Positions 10,820 to 21,551 of a stretch of 64,000 nt of DNA are shown one piece after another. The notes below the pieces were generated by a model that was given only the letters and a program-made list of their open reading frames with translations, made no database searches and had not been told where the DNA came from. Position 1 is the stretch's first letter. The number at the start of each line of letters is the position of its first letter. Made by a program: the position numbers and the translations under genes. The DNA lies in assembly GCA_949130495.1 (NCBI GenBank), contig OX422211.1, positions 445,974,219 through 446,038,218 of the forward strand, written 5' to 3'. Source of the DNA: Sambucus nigra (taxonomy: Eukaryota > Streptophyta > Magnoliopsida > Dipsacales > Adoxaceae).

Positions 10820-13800
10820 CTGTCGATGGGTATTTGAATCAATAATAATCATATTAATTAACAGATACTACAAAAACACACAATTATAGCCCTGTACGAT
10901 GTACACTCAAAATTTCTTCCAAACAAAAAATTTACTCTGAAGAGGTGAAATTTCAATTCACCAATTTATTATTTCAATCCTAACCAAACAGGACCTACAG
11001 GTAATTGTTTATGGGTAAAATCTTTGTACAAAGTCTTGGTCCTCATACGGTATTTGTCATAAAAGTTCAAACTGAATTCTACAACAACTTTGTATAATTT
11101 CAGTCTTACAAGAACCTAAGGACTCGTTTGATTCGGGGTGATACTTTTCACCTAGTTTGAGTCAAACCCAAAATCATATGATTAAAATCTTAAGGTCCTG
11201 TTTGGTTCAAGGTGAAATAAACAATTCACCTAGCTTGAGCTCAAATTTGTTCATTATATTTATCCAAAATCAGATCATCGTAGCGGTTTATTCAAAAATT
11301 TATATGAACAAAATCTGAACTAAGATTTGGTAAAAAAAAATCAACTAATTTAAAATTATTAGACTTTAGTCATTTGTTCAAAAAAATGACTTTGGTATTG
11401 TTTCCATTGCTAAATGATTAAGTTTCACCAGTGAAAGTAATAGTCGGAGAGGAAAAAGGTACCAAAGTTAATAAAAAAATAATTACAAATGTATTCAAGT
11501 CTGATAATGCAAATTCATGAAGAAGAAATTTCACCCCAAACCAAACAGGGGCCTAAGATTTCTTGTCAAAAATCAACAATACCTTTGTCATGTGAGCTTC
11601 CATGATTTGCCTCCGCCCTTCAACATCAGGATTCGGAACAACAATGTTACGATCAAACCGTCCAGGTCTCACCAGCGCCTTATCCAACGACTCGGGGAAA
11701 TTAGTCGCCGCAATGACGATAATACCCTCATTCTGTTTGAAGCCATCGAGCTCGACGAGTAACTGATTCAAAGTCATCTTCATGTACTGCTGGTCTTTAG
11801 GGTTACGGCTTCCTCCTATGGCATCTATCTCGTCGAGGAATATTATACACGGTGACCGCTTCTTTGCAGCAGAAAAGAGATCTCTCACTCTGCGGGCCCC
11901 AACGCCAACAAACATCTCTTCAAACTCGCTGCCACTGCATGAGAAGAAAGGCACCCCAGCTTCTCCTGCTATGGCCCTTGCTAACATGGTCTTGCCGGTA
12001 CCAGGGGGACCCACAAGCAAAACGCCTTTTGGGAGCTTGCCACCTAGACGAGTGAACCGCTGTAAAAAGCAAAAGATAAAGGTGAAAATTTTTACAAGGG
12101 TTTTGTACAATTAACCAACACATACATAAATACTCGTATATCTCGATTCAACAATTCCAAATAACATGGTCTTTCATTAAACAACATTCTAGAAACCCAA
12201 CTTTCATTTGGTGTCATTATATGCTACGATGCAGTATGATACAAAAAAATTGAAATTTAAGGCACATGTAGGTCCCAAGACGTTAGTTCAAGTAAATTAG
12301 TAAAAACTACAAGAATTGGCATTAAGCTAATTTCAGTAAAAATCAAAATATACTAATGCATTATAAACATAAAGAATAAAGAAGAGGAAAATAGCAAAAT
12401 CACATTATTTAGCGTTATTTAGATATGGGTCAACTTTAAATTTGGGTCAAGCCGCAATTATGTCACTCCGATGTGAGTGGCACATGTCTCTCTCTCTTGT
12501 TACATATAATTATAGATACCTCCCCTATTGTTAATACTCCCTCCGTCCATGGGCGGAGGAAGAAGTTTGAATCAAGGTGGGAAAAATAAAATACTAATAT
12601 AAATTACGGTGGGCACTATGTCATATTCTCAAAACATTTCCTTGATTTTATGGAAAAATTTCACATTTCCTATTACTAATCTTAAAAAGGCTCAAAACTT
12701 AAAGTGGGACATAGCCCACCATCCCATGAAGATGGATCCACCCCGGCCTTCATCTCAAATTTATAGTCCCTATTTAAAAACGATGAACATGCATCGGCCC
12801 CCACCTCCATCCCAAATTAATATTGCCTATTTGAAAACATTTTTTAAGGATATACTTAAAATCAATGGACAAGATCAAGACTTGTTCACTATTTCATACT
12901 TCGGTTCGTTGATTACTTTCAAGAAAAGGAAAGTGGAATCTTGATTTGGGACGTCCTAAAAAGAAAAGCAGGACTCTTAATTTGGGACAGGAGGAGTATT
13001 ACACTCGATTCTCCTCTTGTTTATTTGCGTAACACCTGCTATCCTGCTGCATAAACAGCATGGGGTAGTAAGTGTCCACATTTTAAAACAAGAGGGGCAG
13101 GCAGCGAGCATATTATTAAAACAAGAGAGATCTTTATATTACTTGGATCAAGAGGGGAGGTATCTATTATTAGACATAACAAGAGTGAGGTATTTGCAAT
13201 TTATCGAAAAAGATATTCAATAACAACCAAAAGGAGAGGTTATCGAATATAACATGAGGCCAAGGAGCAATTAGTTACCTTAGGGTCTCGAAGGTAATGA
13301 ACGATTTCTTCTAGCTCTGCTTTTGCTTCATCAACACCCTTCACATCAGTAAATTTTGTGCTAGATTCCATGCTGGGTTGCACCTCTTCATTAAGACCAA
13401 GTCCTGAAAAGGGTAAACACTAAACACCTATAAGAAAGGAAAGCTTCTTAATCCGTACCAAATACACACACGCGCACACACACACACATGAAGTCTCTTA
13501 AGTGAACATTATAATACGGGCCTCCTTTTAATGGGTTAAATGAAAGAATTTTTTAACCAAATTTGGTTAAGATGATCTTAATAGTGGAGATCATGGCTAA
13601 CAAATTTCCTCAAAAATGAAAAAAATTCTGCAAGTGGGTGAGATGATCAGCCGAAAATGCATATATTTATCAAGTTTGCATTTCACCTACTTCTGGCTTG
13701 AATTTTTTGATGAAATTTGATGGTCAGGAGATCATCTCCATCACATTTGATTCAAAAATTCATTCATTTACCCTCCAAAAAAGGAGGTTCGGATTTTGGA

Positions 13801-14202
13801 GCCAGCTAATGAGACTTCCCCATCGAACTCCAAAAATTGTACCAGTTTCCCAATTATTTGGGGGGGACCAGTATTTTAAAATGGTAAAAAATTGAATTTT
13901 TTAACAAAAATTAGTGGAAATGATCTTCAAAAAATTTATCAAAAAAAAAAATCAACTCGGGAGTGGGTGAGATGATCATAAAATGTTCCAACGGCCGAAA
14001 TGCACATAGCTATCAACTTTACATTTCACCCACTTTCAGGATGAATTATTTAACCAATTATTTTGTGGAACGATCTTCTCATATTAAGGAGATTATCTCC
14101 ACCAAGTTTGGTTTCAAAATTCATTCATTTACTAATTTAAAACATTGGTCCATTTTCTAGATTATACTTGAGAGACATATATACATATATATATATGCAT
14201 AA

Positions 14203-14244
<42 letters not shown>

Positions 14245-15684
14245 AACAAATCCTAGACACGAGCAGCGTTACAAGGGAGATAGCAATACCTTTACTAATT
14301 CCCCTATCCTCAATGAGGGCTCCAACACCTGAAATCAAGAGAAAGCCCATGCCTAAGGCACGGAATGTACGCCACAGCTGTTCTTTGAAATGTCCACCTT
14401 CAGCAGCCACCATATGAATTGGAGCACTAGGAGTTCCTAAAATACCATCTTTTGTAGATTTTCCAACATTCCTAAAAGCTGAAAGGCCACCAATACTTTC
14501 TTCATCCATCGATGAGATACCTGAACCAGCAATTCCTGTATAAAACCTCCGTTAACTCCATTGATAGCTAAAAAGAATATTGCCAAGAAAAGAAAATATT
14601 AACAGGAGTTGAACATTGTGGAAGCGGGATAAGAGGCTCAGCTGCTTGCATTCTTCATAATAAGTGAAGAAATAGATTCTTAGAAATGAGAGAGAGACTT
14701 TTGATTCGCACCTCTATAATTACAAACAAATATTCAATAGCCCTCGAAAGTGTCAAAAAAAGATCCTTGCAAAGTATCGCTAAAACCATGAATCGGTTGT
14801 AACTCTAATAAAGTTTTGTATTGGGGGTAACTTAAAAGCAACCCTAAAAGAGGGGAAGAAACCCAAAACACCCATTTATTAATTCATAGTCAAATTGCAA
14901 GAAACCCAATGAAACTATCACACAAGTTGCCTAAACTATTAATTTTGCAAAAAAAACTCCTTGAACTATGCCAACTATTTGCAATTTCCTCCCTATGCAT
15001 CCTTAAAAAAATTATCGGCACTATTTAGCATGCATGAGGGGGTATTTGCAACTTTTTCATGGTTTAAGGGGGTGTTGCAATCAAGTCAATACTTAGACGG
15101 TTTCTTGCATTTTACCCTTTATTTATTTATACCTATTTTAATTCGCAGTGCCGTAACACGTATGGTCAAGCATGAGTATAAATTAAGATGTGTCGCCAAT
15201 TTCATCAAAGAAAAAAATTAGCCGCATTCATAACAAGGAGTTGATTACAAGATTATATCTATATCCAAAAGCAATTCTTTCGCAACAAAAGTTCCCCACC
15301 AGAAAAAAGTTTACCGGTTACCAAACCAACATGACAAGAAAATAATAAACAAGAAAAGGTAGAAAGGGCGAGAAATGATGTTTCTGAAAGGTCGATAAGA
15401 AATTTGATTCCCCGACTTACCTCTTTGCAATGTCTTAAGCAATTCACTTTCGTCCAACCTGTCAACTTTGATCAGTGCCTTGACATATTCTGAGAGTGCT
15501 GAAGGGTTAGAATGTAATGAAGGTTGACTTTCAAACAATCTTATCACTGCCTCCGGATCATTTTTATGATAAAGCTCTCTAAGATACGAAGCATCACTTG
15601 ATCCATCTTTATCTCGTACTCTGCGAGCGAAACTGCTGGCGTAACTTGATTGAAACCTTTTTTGAGCCCTTGGAAACCTATCAA
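9902..15684 (-). CDS. FTSH4: FTSH4, mitochondrial ATP-dependent zinc metalloprotease (i-AAA), first exon not identified
   Basis: Five exons on the - strand (15684-15421, 14535-14290, 13403-13279, 12059-11583, 10819-9902) have GT-AG borders and join in frame to 676 visible residues. Plant FTSH4 is slightly over 700 residues, so about 40 N-terminal residues (the presequence) are missing. Counting from the first visible codon: a membrane segment at about 145-162, Walker A GPPGTGKT 229-236, Walker B DEID 288-291, the arginine-finger region RPGRFDR 343-349, the protease zinc site HEGGH 448-452, a third ligand Asp 526, and a poly-Ala tail. The family forms a hexamer in the mitochondrial inner membrane facing the intermembrane space. 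It degrades misfolded or unassembled proteins. All catalytic residues are present. Confidence 0.93.
11194..11553. mobile_element. Tourist-like (PIF/Harbinger) MITE in an FTSH4 intron
   Basis: 360 bp flanked by TAA/TAA (11191-11193 and 11554-11556). The left end GGTCCTGTTTGGTT pairs with the right end, whose reverse complement is GGCCCCTGTTTGGTT. TWA target sites and this terminal sequence are typical of Tourist-like MITEs. Related degenerate ends lie at about 11118-11190 and 10960-10997. Confidence 0.8.
11583..12059 (-). CDS. FTSH4: FTSH4 exon encoding the AAA+ ATPase core
   Basis: 159 codons without stop. It contains Walker A, the pore-loop region ([14 protein letters not shown]), Walker B and the second region of homology ([19 protein letters not shown]). 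It ends in MTK at donor GTATTG and begins after TTTACAG. This is the most conserved part of the protein and is undamaged. Confidence 0.96.
12120..12534. other. FTSH4 intron sequence without recognised elements
   Basis: AT-rich intron between the ATPase exon and the Stowaway-like insertion; nothing else is seen in it. Confidence 0.5.
12535..12998. mobile_element. Stowaway-like MITE in an FTSH4 intron
   Basis: The left terminus TACTCCCTCCGTCC and the right terminus GGGACAGGAGGAGTA (reverse complement TACTCCTCCTGTCCC) are the classic plant Stowaway/Tc1-mariner-type ends with a TA target. The middle (about 12550-12900) looks like inserted or captured sequence and shows no domain. Confidence 0.75.
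13279..13403 (-). CDS. FTSH4: FTSH4 short exon before the AAA module
   Basis: It encodes about 42 residues including [20 protein letters not shown], the conserved entry to the AAA+ domain. Borders: acceptor TTTTCAG and donor GTAACT at 13278. Confidence 0.93.
13620..14135. repeat. Direct repeat in an FTSH4 intron (two diverged copies, offset about 330 bp)
   Basis: GTGGGTGAGATGATCA at about 13634 and 13964 is followed in both copies by CATTTCACC..CTT and an ATTCATTCATTTAC block. It lies between the short exon and the membrane exon. No coding content. Confidence 0.65.
14206..14240. repeat. (TG)n microsatellite, about 17 repeats
   Basis: An uninterrupted TG run 50 bp from the donor side of the membrane exon of FTSH4. 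Confidence 0.97.
14290..14535 (-). CDS. FTSH4: FTSH4 exon with the transmembrane segment
   Basis: It follows the previous exon in phase 1 and encodes 82 residues, ending in a hydrophobic stretch [17 protein letters not shown] followed by EDRGISK. This is the single inner-membrane anchor of i-AAA proteases. The acceptor TATACAG and donor GTATTG are visible. Confidence 0.9.
14540..15415. other. FTSH4 intron sequence, nothing recognised
   Basis: AT-rich intron between the membrane exon and the most upstream visible exon. No repeat ends or coding motifs noted. Confidence 0.5.
15421..15684 (-). CDS. FTSH4: FTSH4 exon (presumed exon 2), N-terminal matrix-side segment
   Basis: It encodes [19 protein letters not shown] and then a helical region with [19 protein letters not shown], as in plant FTSH4 proteins. 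The acceptor CGCTTTCAG is at 15685-15693 and the donor GTAAGT starts at 15420. The exon begins in the middle of a Val codon, so an upstream coding exon ending in G is required. I could not find it. Confidence 0.9.
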
Positions 15685-15694
15685 CTGAAAGCGG

Positions 15695-15730
15695 AAAAAA
15701 AAAAGGGGGGGGGGGGGGGGGGGGGGGGGG
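15695..15730. repeat. A10-G26 homopolymer tract next to an FTSH4 splice acceptor
   Basis: Ten A then 26 G on the + strand. On the transcribed strand this is C26-T10 followed by CCGCTTTCAG, so the polypyrimidine tract of the acceptor at 15685 is mostly poly-C. Length may vary or be an assembly estimate. Confidence 0.95.
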
Positions 15731-15734
15731 TAGG

Positions 15735-16149
15735 TATCGGTTAACATCAATGATGAGCAATTTTTCTCAGAAATGCTGAATCTTGATGCCAAACTAAGTG
15801 TACCAATGCACACCAAGTTTGACAAAATTCCCATTAAAGGAATATTTATGTGTGTGCGCGCGTGTGTGCATACAGAGTTTCCAAAATGATGATACAAAAT
15901 AAGTTGTAAAATGGATATACATTATTCGGCATACTACCTACTATAAGGGACAATTGTACCTCCTACAAATGCTCCTTGAGAAGAGTTGTTTTATCCATGG
16001 CTCTTTTCAATCTCAACGCAAGGACCTTTTTTGTATAAACTTGATACCAAACCGATGGGCCGAAATCCTTTAGTTTCGAAGACTGAGAATTTTTTTAGAA
16101 TCAAGCATATAAAAATGGTATTTATACAGGTGTTGATTACCCAGTCTAG
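15735..16149. other. Presumed FTSH4 first-intron sequence; exon 1 not found
   Basis: I searched the - strand here for an ATG exon ending in a donor with a G-phase overhang and saw none with presequence character. It contains a short TGTG/CGCG run near 15850. Confidence 0.45.
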
Positions 16150-16740
16150 TGAAATTCATTAAAAGACCTTCATTAAATCCGCTTTGATTATATGACAACA
16201 CTCTTGTAAAACAACCATAAAAAACCCATCAGGCCGCGGAAGCTTAATCTCCCTCACAATCTAAAAGGGCATTCCTAACCTCATCCTCAACGGAGGGTCT
16301 TTCCAACCACTCATTTTTCTCCCGATCAATGGGACACCATTCTAACCCTGCTATGCCAAAATTTTATTCTTCCTTCTTGGCATATAGGTTCTCAAAAAAG
16401 TTAATGACCACCCTCACAATATCCTCCTCGTCCTCCAAAATGATCCCATGTACTTCAATACGAATTTGTTTCTTCTTCTACCACTTGCTTTCCTATGGAA
16501 CAGACTAGAGTTGTTGTCCCGTTATTTGATTCACTTGACTTTTGATTTTTGATACCATGAAATTTCTTCTATAAAAATTATCTTCGAGTCGATTTTCTAA
16601 TGCTCCCTTTTAGTTTCCTCGCCTATAGCCTCACTCCCCTCTAGCTCATCAATTTTCTATTTTTTTTACGTTAACGCCCCCTTTTCCAATCTAACACCCT
16701 ATTCCACATTTTTATCCAGTTTTTTCAAGTCTTCTAGTTT
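16150..16740 (-). pseudogene. L1-type LINE ORF2 fragment (endonuclease-RT linker and start of RT)
   Basis: Read on the - strand and ignoring stops and frame changes, it shows the EEISW.QKS.V segment, then a stretch matching NEWLERP..EDEVRNAL and the ASGPDGF-like block of L1 RTs at about 16225-16250. Both ends are truncated. It sits between FTSH4 and the chromovirus. Confidence 0.7.
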
Positions 16741-16884
16741 ACACATGAACTAGTATCCTTCCCAATCCTGAACCTTGCTGCTCCGTAAGTCCCACCAAGA
16801 TTTCTAATGATGCAGGAGCATAAGCTATAAAGGCTATTTTCGTCTTTTTATCATTAGATATTTTGAGAGGCTTCTAAATTCATG

Positions 16885-17297
16885 ATGTCACCTTTGGGTA
16901 GCACTAACTTGTGACATCATCCTTCTAGAATCCTCTCATTTATTCTCTTCGACGCTGTAAATAGGATGCTCCTCTTCTTTGTAAACACACTACTAAAAAA
17001 GGTCGTACCCAGTGCACAAGGCTCCCGCTTAACTGCAGAGTCTAAGAGAGGCGGATGTCGGTTAGTCTTACCACCGTATGTTTTATATATGGAGAGGTTG
17101 CTCTCCCATATCTCGAACCCCAGACCAACCGTAGCTTGGGCGAGGACACTTACCATCGCTCCAAGGTACGACCTCTTATAAACACACTGCTATTTGGAGA
17201 AAGATGAATGAGAATTAAAGATTGGGCCCTTGCCCTCAAAATATTGTTGTTGTTATTGTGTAGTATTAGATTAAATCGCTTCCGCATCCCAACTACA
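16885..17297 (+). repeat. 5' LTR remnant of the chromovirus (start uncertain), with a SINE inside
   Basis: The right end is fixed by the PBS: ...CCCAACTACA then TATCAAA and TGGTATCAGAGC. The left end is a guess at TGATGTCACC near 16893, because the 3' LTR has lost the matching part. A SINE occupies 16996-17179. Confidence 0.55.
16996..17179 (+). mobile_element. Au-like SINE inserted in the chromovirus 5' LTR
   Basis: The sequence GGTCGTACCCAGTGCACAAG ... TCTCGAACCCCAGACC ... GGTACGACC matches the Au SINE type of angiosperms. It has a tRNA-like internal B-box (TCTCGAACC). TSDs are visible: AAACACACTACTA at 16983-16995 and AAACACACTGCTA at 17180-17192, 12 of 13 identical. The 3' LTR copy lacks the insertion. 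Confidence 0.85.
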
Positions 17298-17305
17298 TAT
17301 CAAAT

Positions 17306-17317
17306 TGGTATCAGAGC
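17306..17317 (+). promoter_or_regulatory. Primer-binding site complementary to initiator tRNA-Met
   Basis: TGGTATCAGAGC, eight bases after the LTR end, is the common iMet-tRNA PBS of plant gypsy and copia elements. Confidence 0.9.
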
Positions 17318-17849
17318 GTGTTCACACATGGATACTAATGATTGGGATTTTGAGTGGTGCCACCTAAATCTGGCACGAGCCACCCCCACATCACAAATAC
17401 CATCCATATTTGAAATAGGAGTAGAAGCCCTATATCTGACGCACGGAACTATTGTTTCTCCGATGAACAACAGGGCAGAATGAGGCAGGAACCGACCCCA
17501 CAAGCCAAGTCAGAGGCCAGCGGACACTGTCCGACCAAGTCCGACCCAGACCAGGTCCCATCCGAGTAGATCCGCCACGGTTTACACCCCCAGCCCTCTG
17601 CCCTCATCATGAACTGTTTCCATCCAGATCCAACCATGATCGACTGCGGACTATTTTCGTCAGCCTGATTCCATCATCACCAGGAGCTCCGACAGAGCCA
17701 TTTGGAGCCCAGGCAACTGCCCCTTGTGAGCCTCACCTCACCTCACCCTAGTTGGAATTTCTCAAGAGGATGAGGTCAAACACATATTTTCCAAAACTAC
17801 CCCATGTTGCACCTCTCTAAGCTGGCCCCTCATTCTCCCAATTCCACCT
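17318..17849 (+). other. Gag-region remnant of the chromovirus, not translatable
   Basis: Lies between PBS and protease where gag is expected. No long open frame; most of gag appears to be deleted. Confidence 0.45.
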
Positions 17850-18330
17850 CATGTGCTCTCGAATGCACGATACATTTGTCTTGAGCATGGCACATTTTGT
17901 CACCGCCAAGCGAAGCAAGCTGCACTTTCCCACGTCCCAGAAATTCATAGAGACTCCTTACCCGTGAACGTCACACCCGTCCTTGTGATGTCTCACACCC
18001 TTCTCGACAACTTTGAGCCCACTGATGACTTCGTATGGTCGAACGAGCATCTTCTTCACCCGTTGCACGTCCAAGGGCGTTTGTGCACTGTTATCATTGA
18101 CGATGGAGCCAGCGACAATCTCGCTGCCCAGGAGATGGTCGACAAATTAAGGCTCCCCACAGATCCTCTCGCTAAGTCGTGTCGTGTTGAGTGGTTGGGA
18201 GTAACGGTTTGATAGCGCCATAATCGGCAGTGTCGTGTACCATTCTCCATCAAGTCATACACCGACGAGGTATTATGCACCGTCATTGATATGCGCGTTT
18301 GTCATTTACTTTTGGGTGGAACTTGGTAGT
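17850..18330 (+). pseudogene. Gag end and aspartic protease of the chromovirus (broken)
   Basis: The open stretch 17853-18212 shows a reduced zinc-knuckle-like CLEHGTFCHRQAKQAA and then the protease signature VIIDDGASDNLAA with the catalytic D-x-G pattern, followed by EMVDKL. A TGA at 18210 ends it early. Confidence 0.65.
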
Positions 18331-18659
18331 AAGACCACGAAGTATGCATGATGGTTGCACCAACACCTACACATTTTAGCCCTAGGGCAGCAGGCGATGC
18401 AAGAGCTTCATCCCACTCGGCCTTCAACCCTTATTATTTCTCACACTGACTTGAAAACCAAGGCCGAGGACAGCAGTTTAAGTTACGCTCTCATTAGTCC
18501 GATCAGCACCACCGAAACCTATCGTGCCACCTGAGATCCGTGACCTCTTGGATTCCTACTCCAATGTTTGCTCCCCACCCAACGAGCTCCCACCAATGTG
18601 AGATTCAGCATGATATTGACTTTGTACCCAGCTCTTCCCTACCCAACTTCCCTATTATC

Positions 18660-19110
18660 AGATGTCGCCCACCGAGCGTGAGGGGCTTCAGAGGCAAGTT
18701 AAAGAGTCATGCGATCGGGGCCGTATAAGGGAGGGAAAATACGCCTCCATGTGCCGTTCCAACCCTCCTCACCTTGAGAAAGATGGGAGTTTGAGGATGT
18801 GTGTGTGGACAACAAGGTTGAAAACAAGATCACCATCAAATATAGATTTCCTATTCCTAGCCTCGAGGACATGTTTGATCAGCTACATGGGCTCGGGTCT
18901 TTCTCACACTAGACTTGGGTACCATCAAATCCGGATGCAGCCCCAAGAAGGTTGCCTTCAAAACAAAAAATGGCCTCTAAGAGTGTACATTATGCCTTTA
19001 GGGTTGTTTAACGCTCCATCCACCTGTATGCAGGTCATGACCCAGATCGTTCAACCATTCCTTGACAAGTTTGTGGTAATTTACTTCGATGACATCCTCA
19101 TATAGTTGTT
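18660..19110 (+). pseudogene. Chromovirus reverse transcriptase remnant
   Basis: Frame-shifted pieces show [30 protein letters not shown] and the active-site block VVIYFDDILI (YFDD at about 19080-19091), so the catalytic aspartates survive here. A TAG follows at 19103-19105. Confidence 0.8.
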
Positions 19111-19870
19111 CAGAGGAGGAGCATTTGTCCCATGTGGTCCCTGGTCATCCTCCGATCCGAACGTTTCTACCTCCACATGAAGAAGTGTTCATCCATGGGT
19201 CCCATCAGTCACTTTCCTAGGGTATGTAGTTTCTGACAATGGCGTGCAAGTGGATTCTGTCAAGATTTGGGTCACAATAGATTGGCCACCCCCACTTTTG
19301 CCTCACGGGTGCGTGGTTTACATGCCCTCGCAGGCTTCGATCGTCGCTTCATTGCCAGGCTTAGCAAAGTCATTGCTTCCATTACGGATCTGATGAGTAC
19401 TTTCTCCATAACAGAGTTTCGACGGACCATTGGCGCAAGCTCATGCTTTCTGCCGCATCAAGACTCTCATGACCACTGCTCCCATTCTAGAACTTCTGAA
19501 TTTCTCCCAGCTCTGAGTTGTCATGTGATGCTTGCAAGACGAGCAATTGACGTTGTTTTGAGCCAAAGAGGCAAACCAGTTGCATTCTTTAATCAGAAGC
19601 TTTGGGAGCCGCCCTGAATTATTCAACTTACAGCCTAAATTTCTATATTGTCATCAAAGCACTCAAATTCTGGCAATCTACCTTCTACATAAGGGATTCA
19701 TCATTAAATCTGACCATGAGACCTTTCGATATCTTCATAGCTAGCGACAGACACGCTAAATGGACAGCCCACCTCTAGCGTTATACCTTCCACCTTCACT
19801 ACAAACCAAGAAAGGGAAACCTAGTAGCTGATGCTCTCAGCCGCCGCAGCCACGCTTTGGTTGTTATCCA
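19111..19870 (+). pseudogene. Chromovirus RT thumb/RNase H remnant
   Basis: Pieces in several frames: GKPVAFFNQKLWEP at about 19570-19614, a SDHET..RYL block near 19705, and a VADALSRR motif at 19830-19850 that closes the RNase H region of gypsy elements. Stops and indels throughout. Confidence 0.72.
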
Positions 19871-20039
19871 CAGTCTGGTCTTTAAATTCAACGAGGTGCG
19901 AGCTTCGTATGCTTTCGACGATCATTAGATCCTATTTTTACAGCATACCCACAGCACCTCTGGTGATGATTTTCTCCTCCAGGATGACTTCCTTTTTTCT
20001 TGGTACCGCTCTGTGCACTCCTGCTTCTTCCTTCTAGGC

Positions 20040-20251
20040 AAAGATCATCTCCGAGTTTCATTCAGAGCGCCTCGTTGGCCACGTGGGCGCTGCACGCACC
20101 CACATTAGGCCCTTCTGGAGCAGTTTTACTAACCTACCATGCGGCGAGACACAAACACTTGCATCCGCCAGTATTACACTTGTCAGCGCCGACTCATATA
20201 CCCCCTTGCCCATTCCAGATCATCATCAGCCTTCCCCGGACCGCTCGGGGA
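20040..20251 (+). pseudogene. Integrase N-terminal part of the chromovirus (left of nested insertion)
   Basis: Degenerate HHCC-like zone, then a segment ending ...SLPRTARG in one frame, at which point the hAT-like element starts. The coding sense resumes after 27865. Confidence 0.6.
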
Positions 20252-20395
20252 CAATGTTGCCACAAATCGCTATTGTAGTTCGTTCCAAATCGCGGATCGT
20301 TTGCGGAGCGTTCCCATACCAAAAGCTTATAGAGAGAAGAACAAAAGCCAAACAAACTAACATATATATATATGATCTTTTTTTTTTTGTTGTTA

Positions 20396-20484
20396 GCATC
20401 TGATCTGTTTGTTGAAAGTTTCTAACAGAGAGAAAGGGGGGACTGAAGGTGTTTTGAGAAACTTTCAACAAACAAATCAGATAC
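20396..20484. repeat. Short inverted repeat (28-bp arms, 33-bp loop)
   Basis: Arms 20396-20423 and 20457-20484 pair with two mismatches around CTGTTTGTTGAAAGTTTCT. It could be a tiny MITE or hairpin; no TSD was recognised. Confidence 0.85.
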
Positions 20485-20689
20485 GTATAATATATAATAT
20501 ATATTTCAATATATAGATATTAATTAAATAAAACAGATTTTTTCCATAAAATAGATTATTACAGCATTCTTAACACGATATTAAGAAAATGGACCATACA
20601 AAACAAAATTCAAGCACACTTTAACATTAAAAATCACAAATAGAGCAGAATCACCATCATATTAGAAAAATAATTTCATGTATCCAAAG
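20485..20689. other. AT-rich spacer
   Basis: No feature seen. It resembles the AT-rich interior of the hAT-like element at 62371, so it may be the body of the truncated copy that ends at 20836. Confidence 0.4.
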
Positions 20690-20836
20690 TTGTCCCAGCG
20701 TGTCCTTTCGCGTGTCCAATCTTATATATATATATAAAAAAAGGCCCCGTGTGTCCCAGCATATCGGCAACGTGTCGGAGCGTGTCCAACCCGAGTCAAA
20801 GGTGACTCGTGGCTTCCGGGACTCCGTGCTTCATAG
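20690..20836. mobile_element. Right-end remnant of the GACACG-type hAT-like element
   Basis: GTGTCC-rich subterminal sequence ends CCGTGCTTCATAG at 20836, the same terminus as the complete copy at 62371-63119. The left terminus was not found. Confidence 0.7.
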
Positions 20837-20989
20837 GGGAAAGAGAGGTTCCGTGTTATTTTAGTTTTTTTGGTGCATTTGGACTGCTAAGTGTTTACTT
20901 TTCCCACACACTGGACAGCTCCTTTTGGGCTCCTCGATAAGAGAAATAAAAAGTGACTGACAGACTGCTCTTGGGTACTGTATGTATTA

Positions 20990-21505
20990 CTGTAGGCAGA
21001 AAAAAAAATCTGGTACATGAATTGAACCAAAAAAACTGGTACATGTATAATCAAATTATATAATATTACAAATTGTTACTTTTATTAAAAAAGTGTAAAA
21101 ATTATATTGATAATCTGTAAAAAAATATATATTAATAATCTGTAAATATATATTGATATATAATCTGTAAAAAATATAGTAATAATCTGTATTAAAAATT
21201 GGTACTTTAAAAATATATATTGATAATCTGTAAAAACTATATTGATAATCAAAAACAATAATTATTACTTTAGAAAAAAATATATTGATAATCTGTAAAT
21301 TACAATCTGTAAAACATATATTGATAATCTTTACATAAATGTATTGATAATATGTAAATTATAATCTGTAAAAAAACACTATATTAATAGTCTGTAAAAA
21401 TATATTGACAATCTGTAAAAAATGATAAAAATTGTTACTTAACAAAAAAAAATTATTGTTAATATGCAAAAAATATCTTGATAATCTGTAAAAAAAATTA
21501 CTTCA

Positions 21506-21520
<15 letters not shown>
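20990..21520. repeat. Degenerate AT-rich repeat around 'TATATTGATAATCTGTAAAA'
   Basis: The phrase TTGATAATCTGTAAA recurs more than ten times with irregular spacing of about 25-60 bp. Probably decayed satellite or slippage product. It ends in a TA microsatellite. Confidence 0.7.

Positions 21521-21529
<9 letters not shown>

Positions 21530-21551
<22 letters not shown>

Noticed and set aside
10299..10889. 196-codon + strand ORF
   Set aside because: It is antisense to the last FTSH4 exon, whose protein is highly conserved. No independent support.
15311..15897. ORFs with poly-Pro or poly-Gly runs
   Set aside because: They read through the G26 homopolymer and an intron; they are not coding.
16996..17179. 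tRNA gene or promoter
   Set aside because: It matches an Au-like SINE with TSDs and recurs at 54771.
20396..20484. miRNA precursor
   Set aside because: The stem is only 28 bp with no extended pairing. Without small-RNA data a tiny MITE is as likely.
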